A stretch of DNA of 5,956 nucleotides from Chloroflexota bacterium (GTDB lineage Bacteria > Chloroflexota > Limnocylindria > Limnocylindrales > CSP1-4), in contig JACDBP010000255.1 of assembly GCA_013694835.1 (NCBI GenBank), forward strand, positions 1 through 5,956, given 5' to 3'. The notes under the pieces were generated by a model. The model was not told the origin of the DNA, ran no database searches, and worked only from the letters and a program-made list of their open reading frames with translations. The position numbers and the translations under genes were made by a program. Shown one piece after another: positions 1 through 5,840 of the stretch; within the stretch, counting starts at the first letter, position 1; the number at the start of each line of letters is the position of its first letter.

Positions 1-1290
1 GGCGTCGGTCACCCTGCCGCGGTAGAGGGCGACGCCGATGCTGCCCAGGATGGCGATGCCCAGCGCGCCGCCGAGCTCGGCGCCGGTCTCCGAGATCCCC
101 GAGGCGGCCCCGGCGCGCTCCGGCGGGGCCGACCCGACGATCAGCTCGGTGGTCAGACCGAATACGGGCGCCAGGCCGAGCGAGATGATCAGCGATGAGG
201 TCACGACGATCGTCAGCCCCCCGGAGACACCGGCCTGCGTCAGCAGCGCCAGGCCAACCGAAGAGACGGCCAGGCTTGCGGCGATGACGGGTGCCGCCCG
301 GAACCGACGCACGATGCGTGGCGCTGCCTGCGAGCCGACGATGAACCCGACCGCCGACGGCAGCGACCACAGGCCTGCCTCGAAGGGCGCGAGCCCGAGG
401 ACCAGCTGAAGGTACTGCGCCACGAACAGGAAGTAGCCGATCGCAACGAAGATCGCCAGGAAGTTCGTAGCAAGCGCCGCATTGAACGAGCCGATCCTGA
501 AGAGCGCCAGGTCGATCATCGGGTCCGCCAGGCGGCGCTGCCGACGCACGAAGAGCCCGCCCACGACGAGCCCGACCGCGACGGCGATGGTCGGCAGCAC
601 CCCGAGGCCGTCCTGGGCCGTCTGCTTCAGCCCGAAGATCACGGCCAGCACCGCGATCATCGACATCCCGGCACTCACCAGGTCGAGGCGGCCTGCGTCC
701 GGGTCCTTGAACTCAGGTAGCACCCGCGGGCCCAGGACGAGCAGCAGCGCCATCACCGGCAGCGCCAGCAGGAACACCGAGCCCCACCAGAAGCGCTCCA
801 GCAGCACGCCGCCGATCAGCGGGCCGACGGCGCCTCCCGCAGAGAACGCCGCGATCCAGACGCCGATGGCCGTCGAGCGCTGCCGGGGGTCGCGGAACAT
901 GTTGAAGATGAGCGACAGCGTCGACGGCGCCAGGGTCGCCCCCGCGATGCCCATCAGCGCCCGGCTGACGATGAGCATCTCGGCGCTGGTCGAGAACGCG
1001 GCGAAGAGTGACGAGGCACCGAACGCAGCGGCGCCGATCATCAGCAGCCTGCGCCGCCCGATACGGTCGCCGAGGGTGCCCATCGTGATCAGGAACCCCG
1101 CGACCATGAAGCCGTAGATGTCGATGATCCAGAGCAGTTGCGCACTGCTGGGCTGGAGCTGGGAGCTGATGGCCGGCACCGCCAGGTGCAGCACGGTCAG
1201 GTCCATCGCGTACAGCAGGCAGGCGATGGCGAGCACGCCGAGCCCGATCCACTCCCGGCGGCCGGCCATCGTTCCCTCGCTCGTCGTCAT
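1..1290 (-). CDS. DHA2-type MFS drug/proton antiporter (C-terminus cut by window edge)
   Basis: This encodes an inner-membrane multidrug exporter of the major facilitator superfamily, expected to exchange an unidentified toxic compound for protons. The reading frame stays open to base 1, giving 430 residues where the family usually has about 500, so the last one or two helices are missing. Seen directly: motif D1 in helix 1 (D30-x-T-V with A37-V-P39), motif A in the loop after helix 2 (G71-T-L-G-D75-R-x-G-R-R80), motif C in helix 5 (A151-G-G-A-V-G-P-L-I-G160), and the ETGAELGGALG segment (401-411) typical of the 14-helix DHA2 group. The ATG at 1290 is chosen because GGAG lies 6 bases upstream and MTTSEG...GRREWIGL fits the family N-terminus. 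ATGs at 1302 and 1269 are possible. It is divergent from the Rieske/MBL gene, and no regulator gene lies beside it. The transport class is secure; the substrate is unknown. Confidence 0.93.
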   Translation of the reverse strand, partial: MTTSEGTMAGRREWIGLGVLAIACLLYAMDLTVLHLAVPAISSQLQPSSAQLLWIIDIYGFMVAGFLITMGTLGDRIGRRRLLMIGAAAFGASSLFAAFSTSAEMLIVSRALMGIAGATLAPSTLSLIFNMFRDPRQRSTAIGVWIAAFSAGGAVGPLIGGVLLERFWWGSVFLLALPVMALLLVLGPRVLPEFKDPDAGRLDLVSAGMSMIAVLAVIFGLKQTAQDGLGVLPTIAVAVGLVVGGLFVRRQRRLADPMIDLALFRIGSFNAALATNFLAIFVAIGYFLFVAQYLQLVLGLAPFEAGLWSLPSAVGFIVGSQAAPRIVRRFRAAPVIAASLAVSSVGLALLTQAGVSGGLTIVVTSSLIISLGLAPVFGLTTELIVGSAPPERAGAASGISETGAELGGALGIAILGSIGVALYRGRVTDA

Positions 1291-1367
1291 CTCGATCTCC
1301 ATGCGGTCGGCGGTCAAACGTTCAGACAGGAGCCCCCCGCGAAACTCATCGGTCGGTGCCCCGCCGG

Positions 1368-1373
1368 TATCCT
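1368..1373 (+). promoter_or_regulatory. Putative -10 element for a leaderless Rieske/MBL transcript
   Basis: The hexamer TATCCT fits the TANNNT form of a -10 box and lies exactly 6 bases upstream of the GTG at 1380. Transcription would therefore begin at or next to the start codon, with no leader. No Shine-Dalgarno sequence is present at a useful distance from this GTG. No clear -35 box is visible; GAAAC at 1341-1345 is the only loose candidate. This is inferred from spacing and from the same arrangement at other genes in the window. Confidence 0.45.
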
Positions 1374-1379
1374 TCCCGG

Positions 1380-2990
1380 GTGCGGATCACGTTCCTCGGC
1401 CAGGCTGGCCTCTTCGTCGAGACGAAGGGCGTCAGTATCCTGTGCGACCCCTGGTTCAACCCCTCGTTCTTCGGCTCGTGGTTTCCGTTCCCAGCCAACG
1501 ACGGGATCGACCCGGAAGTCATCGGGCACCCGACGTACCTCTACGTCTCGCATCTCCACCACGACCACTTCGACTCGCGCTTTCTCCACGAGCACGTCGA
1601 CAAGAACGCCACGGTCCTCCTGCCGGCGTACCCCCTCGACGACCTGGAGAAGGCGCTCCGCGCGCTTGGGTTCGATCGCTTCGTGAAGACCGTCGATCTG
1701 GAGCCATTCCGGGCCGGGCCGCTGACGCTGATGATCCACGCCCTCGTGGCGCCGACCGACGGGCCGATCGGCGACTCGGCACTCGTCATCGACGACGGGG
1801 ACGTTCGGGTGCTGAACATGAACGACTCCCGGCCGCTGGACCCGGACCGGCTGCTCGCGAACGGACCGCTCGACGCGGCCTTCCTGCAGTTCTCCGGCGC
1901 GATCTGGTATCCGATGATCTACGACTACCCGGACAACGCCCAGCAGGTCCTGGGCCACAAGAAGCGCGTCGCCCAGCTTGCCAGGGCGTTCCGCTACATC
2001 GAGGTCCTGGATCCCGCGTTCGTCGTGCCGTCGGCCGGCCCGCCATGCTTTCTCGACGACGACCTGTTCGAGCTCAACGACCTGCATGGCGACGAGTGGA
2101 ACACGTTCCCCGACCAGCCGACCTTCCTCGACTACATCGCCGAACGTGGTCGCGACGGCGGTCGCTTGATGATCCCAGGCACCGTGGCGGAGGTGGCGCC
2201 GGGCCGGTTCGATGTCCGCCACCCGGTCGACCCTGCCACGATCTTCGACGACAAGCATTCGTACCTGGAGGCCTACCAGGCCCGCAAGCGACCGGTGATC
2301 GAGGCGGAACGGGCAGCATGGCTGGGGTCCCGGGTGGACCTCCTGGCGGAGCTCCAGGCGTGGTGGGGTCCCCTGCTCGAGCAGGCGGACATGATCTGCG
2401 CCGGCATCAACCAGCCCGTCCTGCTGGACGCCGGCGACGAACGACTGGTGATCGACTTCGCCGAACGGGTCGTTCGCCGGCCCGCCGACGGGGAGGACCC
2501 GCGCTACCAGTTCTTCATCGACCGTGAGCTGGTCGACCATCTCGTCCGCGAGCACGTCGAGGACTGGGTCAACGAGCTGTTCCTGTCGATGCGCTTCAGG
2601 GCACGGCGGCGCGGTCCGTACAACGACTACCTCTACACCTGGTTCAAGTGCCTCAACGTGGAGCGGCTGCAGTACGCCGAGGGGTTCTACGCCGAGCGCG
2701 GCCCGACGCAGGGGACGTTCGAGCTGGCCGGCTACAACGTCCAGCGCCGGTGCCCGCACATGAAGTCGGACCTGACGCGGTTCGCGTCGGTCGCCGACGG
2801 GGTCATGACCTGTGCGCTCCACGGCTGGCAGTGGGAGCTGTCTACGGGCCGCTGCATGACGTCGGATGGCCATCCCCTCTACGCGCGGCCGATCGAAGAA
2901 GGGCCTGCTCCTGCGGCGACCCGCGGCGACGACGGCGGCGAACGACTCGTGGCCGACGGACAGGGCGCGGCCGCCGCCCGGGTGAGCTGA
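1380..2990 (+). CDS. MBL-fold (UlaG-like) protein fused to a C-terminal Rieske [2Fe-2S] domain
   Basis: This is a 536-residue cytosolic protein with no signal peptide or membrane segment. Residues about 1-235 form an UlaG-like metallo-beta-lactamase fold: a beta-strand start (RITFLGQAG), the LCDPWF motif (21-26), the metal-binding H58-L-H60-H-D62-H63 signature, and a further conserved-looking N146-M-N-D149. The middle (about 240-440) is helix-rich with no motif I can name. The C-terminal part carries a complete Rieske cluster site, C458-P-H460 and C478-A-L-H481-G-W, 17 residues apart, followed by a short Ala/Gly/Asp-rich tail that is probably disordered. CMP-N-acetylneuraminate hydroxylase combines the same two folds but with the Rieske domain first. 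I recall similar MBL-then-Rieske proteins in bacteria, without a known reaction. A redox or mono-oxygenase-type role is inference. GTG 1380 is preferred because the family-like N-terminus begins there; an in-frame GTG at 1356 would add eight residues. A standalone hydrolase is unlikely because both metal sites are intact. Confidence 0.92.
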   Translation: MRITFLGQAGLFVETKGVSILCDPWFNPSFFGSWFPFPANDGIDPEVIGHPTYLYVSHLHHDHFDSRFLHEHVDKNATVLLPAYPLDDLEKALRALGFDRFVKTVDLEPFRAGPLTLMIHALVAPTDGPIGDSALVIDDGDVRVLNMNDSRPLDPDRLLANGPLDAAFLQFSGAIWYPMIYDYPDNAQQVLGHKKRVAQLARAFRYIEVLDPAFVVPSAGPPCFLDDDLFELNDLHGDEWNTFPDQPTFLDYIAERGRDGGRLMIPGTVAEVAPGRFDVRHPVDPATIFDDKHSYLEAYQARKRPVIEAERAAWLGSRVDLLAELQAWWGPLLEQADMICAGINQPVLLDAGDERLVIDFAERVVRRPADGEDPRYQFFIDRELVDHLVREHVEDWVNELFLSMRFRARRRGPYNDYLYTWFKCLNVERLQYAEGFYAERGPTQGTFELAGYNVQRRCPHMKSDLTRFASVADGVMTCALHGWQWELSTGRCMTSDGHPLYARPIEEGPAPAATRGDDGGERLVADGQGAAAARVS

Positions 2991-3017
2991 GCGCCAGCCG
3001 CGGACCGGTGCGGCGCT
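2990..3017. terminator. Possible hairpin in the convergent gap
   Basis: AGCGCC (2990-2995) can pair with GGCGCT (3012-3017). A competing inner stem pairs GCCGC (2997-3001) with GCGGC (3010-3014) around an 8-base loop. It lies between two convergent stop codons, where a bidirectional terminator would be useful. There is no T-run on either strand, and GC-rich DNA forms such stems by chance, so support is weak. Confidence 0.25.
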
Positions 3018-4029
3018 ACCCCGGTGGCAGCGCCGGCAGGCCGAAGAGCGGGAACATCCTTGCGGTGTCGAGGAAGAAGGTCATGCCGCTGATCCGGTCG
3101 CCACGGAGGTCGAGCACCTGCAGCGCCCACGGCTCGTAGCTGCCGCCAGGCCCGCTCGGCTTCCACTGTCCGAACGCGGGCGAGCCATTGGCCCAGGTCG
3201 GCACCAGCCGCGAGTCGCGACAGCCGATGCCGGGCCCGAACCACCACCGGAAGATCTCTGCCCGGCCGCGCAGCCACAGCGAGTACGGCGGCATCGACTG
3301 CAGGGCATCCTCGTGCAGCAGCACGGTCAGCGACTCGATGTCGTACCGCTGGAAGGCGTCCACGTAGCGCGCCAACAGCACGCGCTGCGGTTCATCCATC
3401 GGGCGGGGCCGATCGGCGGGGTTGGGTCGGCTTGCCCCGAGCGTCGAGCGGGCCCGCTGCAGTGCGCTGTTGACCGAGGCGACCGAGGTGTCGAGCAGCT
3501 CACCGACCTCTTCGGCCTTCCAGCGCAGGACCTCGCGCAGGATCAGCACCGCGCGTTGCCGCGGCGGCAGGTGCTGGAGTGCCGCCACGAACGCCAGCCG
3601 GATGGTGTCCCGCGCTTCGGCGACCTCCGCGGGATCAGCCGCCGCGGGGACCGCGCGGCTGTCGGGGATCGGCTCGATCCACGTGGCATCCGGGAGCGGA
3701 GGTCCGAGCGGTGTGTCCGCCGTCGACGGCGGCCCAAGGTCCATGGCGCGCGCCCGACGCTGGCTGGCGCCAAGCATGTCGAGGCAGACATTGGTCGCGA
3801 TCCGGTAGAGCCACGAGCGCAGCGCGGCACGGCCCTCGAAGCGGTCGTATCCGCGCCAGGCTCGCACGAACGTCTCCTGGACGGCGTCTTCCGCTTCGAA
3901 CGCCGAACCCAGCATCCGGTAGCAGTAGCCGGTCAGCGCCACGCGGTGCTGTTCCAGCTGCGGCATCAGCTCCGCGTCCCTCGTGACCTCGCCGGCCGGC
4001 GCCGGGCTGTCGGCGGCCGATTCGGTCAT
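3016..4029 (-). CDS. SigG-like (TIGR02960-type) extracytoplasmic-function sigma factor with SnoaL-like C-terminal domain
   Basis: This is a 337-residue alternative sigma factor that would direct RNA polymerase to its own promoter set. Region 2 spans about residues 28-92 (YCYRMLGSAFEAEDAVQETF, then RSWLYRIATNVCLDML). A long Pro/Ala-rich linker contains WIEPIPDSR and DPAEVAEARD, which resemble the SigG/TIGR02960 group. Region 4 spans about 142-196 (LQHLPPRQRAVLILREVL, with the helix-turn-helix VGELLDTSVASVNSALQRAR). Residues about 213-337 form a SnoaL/NTF2-like domain (YVDAFQRYDIESLTVLLHEDA, ending near MFPLFGLPAL). In sigma factors of this type such a tail can replace a separate anti-sigma factor, and none is encoded nearby. 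The ATG at 4029 is set by AGGAGG 7 bases upstream, and it overlaps the acetyltransferase stop as TGATG, suggesting translational coupling. The frame continues upstream without a plausible domain. The regulon and inducing signal are unknown. Confidence 0.94.
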   Translation of the reverse strand: MTESAADSPAPAGEVTRDAELMPQLEQHRVALTGYCYRMLGSAFEAEDAVQETFVRAWRGYDRFEGRAALRSWLYRIATNVCLDMLGASQRRARAMDLGPPSTADTPLGPPLPDATWIEPIPDSRAVPAAADPAEVAEARDTIRLAFVAALQHLPPRQRAVLILREVLRWKAEEVGELLDTSVASVNSALQRARSTLGASRPNPADRPRPMDEPQRVLLARYVDAFQRYDIESLTVLLHEDALQSMPPYSLWLRGRAEIFRWWFGPGIGCRDSRLVPTWANGSPAFGQWKPSGPGGSYEPWALQVLDLRGDRISGMTFFLDTARMFPLFGLPALPPG

Positions 4030-4613
4030 CAACGATCCTCCTGCGCCATGCGGCCGGCTCGCGCGAACCACTCCGTGGCGAGCATCGCGTAGATCAGTTC
4101 GTCGGTCCACTCACCCTTGATGCACTCATTCTCGATGAGATGGGCCTCTCGGCGCAGGCCGAGCCGCTCCATGACCCGCGCCGACGCCTCGTTGCGCGCA
4201 TCGCAGCGACCCACGATGCGGTGGAGTCGGGCACCCTCGAAGCCAAGCCGCAGGACCATCTCGCCTGCCTCCGTCGCATAGCCACGGCCGTGATGGGCGG
4301 GGTGGAAGAGGAATCCGATCTCGCCCTGCTGATGCTCCATGCTGGTCCGTTGGACGCTCACATCACCGACGAGCGCGCCACCGTCGCGCAGCAGGACCGC
4401 GAGGCGGATGGCCTGGCTCTGGTGGTCGATCCCGGTCATCGCCGCCCGCCTGGCGAGCTCCTTTCGGACCTCATCGCGCGACCGCGGCTGGGAGTACAGG
4501 AAGCGATGCACGTCGGCCCGCTCCTCCCAGGCCAGGACGTCATCGACATCCTCGAGCGTGAACGGCCGCAGCAGCAGTCGGTCGGTCTCGAATGGGAAGT
4601 CCGGGCGCACCAT
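4029..4613 (-). CDS. GNAT-family N-acetyltransferase, RimJ/RimL type
   Basis: This is a 194-residue cytosolic enzyme that would move an acetyl group from acetyl-CoA to an amine, either a protein N-terminus or a small molecule; the acceptor is unknown. Seen directly: the ETDRLLLRPFTLEDVDD opening typical of the RimJ/RimL branch, beta-strand 4 ending GEIGFLFHP (97-105), the pyrophosphate-binding loop H108-G-R-G-Y-A113 (acetyl-CoA motif A), and N141-x-x-S-x-R-V-M-E-R-L-G152 (motif B). The length is normal for the family. The start at 4613 is preferred because MVRPDFPFETDRL matches relatives and a TAGCAT hexamer lies 7 bases upstream. An in-frame ATG at 4622 would add three residues; neither start has a Shine-Dalgarno sequence. 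Its stop overlaps the sigma factor start by one base. The gap back to the RraA-like gene is 30 bases, consistent with one operon plus a possible internal promoter. Fold and cofactor are secure; the acceptor is not. Confidence 0.93.
   Translation of the reverse strand: MVRPDFPFETDRLLLRPFTLEDVDDVLAWEERADVHRFLYSQPRSRDEVRKELARRAAMTGIDHQSQAIRLAVLLRDGGALVGDVSVQRTSMEHQQGEIGFLFHPAHHGRGYATEAGEMVLRLGFEGARLHRIVGRCDARNEASARVMERLGLRREAHLIENECIKGEWTDELIYAMLATEWFARAGRMAQEDR
4037..4042 (-). promoter_or_regulatory. Strong Shine-Dalgarno site fixing the sigma factor start
   Basis: AGGAGG on the minus strand sits 7 bases before the ATG at 4029, inside the last codons of the acetyltransferase gene. It is the clearest ribosome-binding site in the window and rules out the longer in-frame sigma start at 4110. 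Confidence 0.8.
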
Positions 4614-4620
4614 CGATGCC

Positions 4621-4626
4621 ATGCTA
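4621..4626 (-). promoter_or_regulatory. Putative internal -10 element before the acetyltransferase and sigma genes
   Basis: TAGCAT on the minus strand fits TANNNT and lies 7 bases before the ATG at 4613. The identical hexamer precedes the partial gene at the right edge. If active, it would give a leaderless transcript for the acetyltransferase and sigma factor, separate from the upstream pair. No -35 box is evident. The hexamer overlaps the alternative ATG at 4622, so the two readings compete. Confidence 0.35.
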
Positions 4627-4643
4627 GCCCGGACCCACGGGCG

Positions 4644-5360
4644 TCACGTCTCGATGGCGCCCTCGATCTCGCGCAGGTGCTCGCGGAACGTGAGGTCAGG
4701 GCGAGCGGCACGGCGACGCAGAAACTCGTCGAAGGCCAGCTGCGTGCGCAGGTCCGTGCCCGCGCGGACCCGGTCGGCCTGACTGCGCTCCGTCAGGGCG
4801 ACAGCGCGTGCTACCGGCAGCACGGCGGCAGCATCGGCCATGGCGATGAACAGGACACCGTCGTCGTCGGCAGCGACCAGATCTCCGCTCGTCACGAGCT
4901 GGTCGCCGATGGCGGCCGATCGCAGAGCATCCGCGTGCCGGGCTCGGGCTCTGGGCGGACCCGTCGGCCAGGCGCCGGTGCTCCAGACGGGCAGGCCGAT
5001 CCGACGCAGCTCCGCAGTGTCGCGGTGGCGCCCCCAGACCACCATGCCCGCGAGCCGGGCCGCTACCACCTCGAGGGCCGTCAGATCGCCGATGCAGCTT
5101 TCGTCGTCCCGGCCCTCGTTGTCGATGACGAGGACGCCGCCCGTCGGTGCGCCGCCAAGGACCTCCAGGAAGACATCGACGCTGCCGGCGTGCCGAACCG
5201 GGATCGCGGGACCGAGCAGCAGCGCACCCGCCACGAGCGGGACGACGTGCACAGGAGCGGCACGGATCTGCATGCCGAGTCGCACCAGCGCATCGGAGAT
5301 GGCCGCTGTCGGGACCGGCGTCCCGAGGTCGCTACGCGTCAGTGCTGGCTGCTCCGTCAC
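4644..5360 (-). CDS. RraA / 4-hydroxy-4-methyl-2-oxoglutarate aldolase-like protein
   Basis: This 238-residue protein belongs to the RraA-like fold. The family includes divalent-metal pyruvate aldolases and oxaloacetate decarboxylases as well as the RNase E inhibitor RraA. The aldolase-type motif is intact: D92, then 20 residues, R113-D114, two residues, and E117, with GLPVW following as the usual lPV strand. A late AADDDGVLFI segment also matches the family. One departure is W109-G110 where many members have Asp-Gly before the Arg-Asp pair. An enzymatic role on a small 2-oxo acid is therefore more likely than RNase E regulation, but the substrate cannot be named. The GTG at 5360 is chosen because it overlaps the reductase stop as GTGA, a classic coupled junction. 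GGAGGT lies 12 bases upstream, which is rather far for a Shine-Dalgarno sequence. The frame continues upstream to 5564, but only as low-complexity residues antisense or out of frame to the reductase. Confidence 0.85.
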   Translation of the reverse strand: MTEQPALTRSDLGTPVPTAAISDALVRLGMQIRAAPVHVVPLVAGALLLGPAIPVRHAGSVDVFLEVLGGAPTGGVLVIDNEGRDDESCIGDLTALEVVAARLAGMVVWGRHRDTAELRRIGLPVWSTGAWPTGPPRARARHADALRSAAIGDQLVTSGDLVAADDDGVLFIAMADAAAVLPVARAVALTERSQADRVRAGTDLRTQLAFDEFLRRRAARPDLTFREHLREIEGAIET

Positions 5361-5767
5361 CGGTCGATGATGACCTCCACCAGCGGCGAGTGCGCGACCA
5401 TGGCCTCGGGGTCCATGCCACGCCATACCTCCAAGATCTGGCCGAACCAGCCACGGCGCTCGGCCTCGTCGGTGATGGGACGTGCGGTGGCCGGCAGAGC
5501 TGCCGTCACCGGGCCCTTGAGATGGAAGATGAAACGCGGGTCGGCGACCAGGTTGGCATACCAATCGCGCTTCCCTGGACGGCCGCTGATGAAGATGCGA
5601 CCGTCGAAGTTGTGGAACGTCACCTCGATCCGGCGCTGGACGCCCGACGTTCGCCCGGTCGTGGTGATGTCGATCAGGTGCCCATGCAGCAGGGCACGGT
5701 CGATCTCAGCGGTGGGAACGCCGGCGTGCGCGCTCGCTGCGCGGGTCTGGCTGGATTCGTTGCTCAT
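5357..5767 (-). CDS. F420 (deazaflavin)-dependent nitroreductase-type split-barrel protein
   Basis: This is a 136-residue soluble protein of the flavin/deazaflavin oxidoreductase split-barrel superfamily, the group often annotated as DUF385 or deazaflavin-dependent nitroreductase. Members use reduced F420 to reduce varied substrates such as quinones and nitro compounds. Seen directly: the hallmark T35-T-T-G-R-T-S-G42 turn followed by R-R-I-E-V, the strand GRIFISGRPG (56-65), and R67-D-W-Y-A-N-L...A-D-P-R, which is where family members line the cofactor phosphate pocket. The length suits a single-domain member. The ATG at 5767 is preferred over 5782 because a -10-like hexamer lies 6 bases upstream. 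The gene heads the minus-strand unit and its stop overlaps the RraA-like start. The assignment to the superfamily is firm. F420 rather than FMN as cofactor, and the substrate, are inferred. Confidence 0.85.
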   Translation of the reverse strand: MSNESSQTRAASAHAGVPTAEIDRALLHGHLIDITTTGRTSGVQRRIEVTFHNFDGRIFISGRPGKRDWYANLVADPRFIFHLKGPVTAALPATARPITDEAERRGWFGQILEVWRGMDPEAMVAHSPLVEVIIDR

Positions 5768-5773
5768 GCAACG

Positions 5774-5779
5774 AGTATG
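5774..5779 (-). promoter_or_regulatory. Putative -10 element for the reductase-led operon
   Basis: CATACT on the minus strand resembles TATACT with one mismatch and ends exactly 6 bases before the ATG at 5767, so the transcript would be leaderless. No Shine-Dalgarno sequence lies at normal distance; GAAGG is about 14 bases away. It does not strictly fit TANNNT and no -35 box is clear. Confidence 0.4.
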
Positions 5780-5828
5780 CACCTTCGCCCGAACAGAGCA
5801 GCCGGACCTCGGTCGTCCCTCAGACCGT

Positions 5829-5834
5829 TAGCAT
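5829..5834 (+). promoter_or_regulatory. Putative -10 element for the gene at the right edge
   Basis: TAGCAT fits TANNNT and ends exactly 6 bases before the GTG at 5841, the same spacing as at 1368 and 5774. It points to another leaderless start. It shares a 73-base intergenic region with the divergent reductase promoter. Confidence 0.45.
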
Positions 5835-5840
5835 GACGTC

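Noticed and set aside
1309..1328. A TTGACC -35-like sequence on the minus strand for the exporter
   Set aside because: At about 17 bases downstream there is no -10-like hexamer, and the spacing would place it inside the coding region.
482..2527. Long plus-strand open frames (482-1117 and 1118-2527)
   Set aside because: The first is antisense to the exporter gene. The second crosses the exporter start and continues out of frame through the Rieske/MBL gene. Both give low-complexity Arg/Pro/Ser-rich products.
1314..2873. A 519-codon open frame on the minus strand
   Set aside because: It is antisense to the Rieske/MBL gene, which has two intact metal-binding motifs. The antisense product shows no family features.
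4030..4110. Upstream extension of the sigma factor to an ATG at 4110
   Set aside because: The extra 27 residues lie out of frame within the acetyltransferase gene and do not resemble sigma factors. AGGAGG 7 bases before 4029 marks the real start.
5361..5564. Upstream extension of the RraA-like protein to 5564
   Set aside because: The extra residues (Gly, His, Arg, Pro rich) overlap the reductase gene in another frame. The GTGA junction at 5357-5360 is a much better start.
4140..5831. A 563-codon open frame on the plus strand
   Set aside because: It runs antisense across the reductase, RraA-like and acetyltransferase genes, all of which have clear family motifs. Its own translation is rich in Arg, Ala, Gly and Pro with no recognisable domain, as expected for a GC-rich shadow frame.
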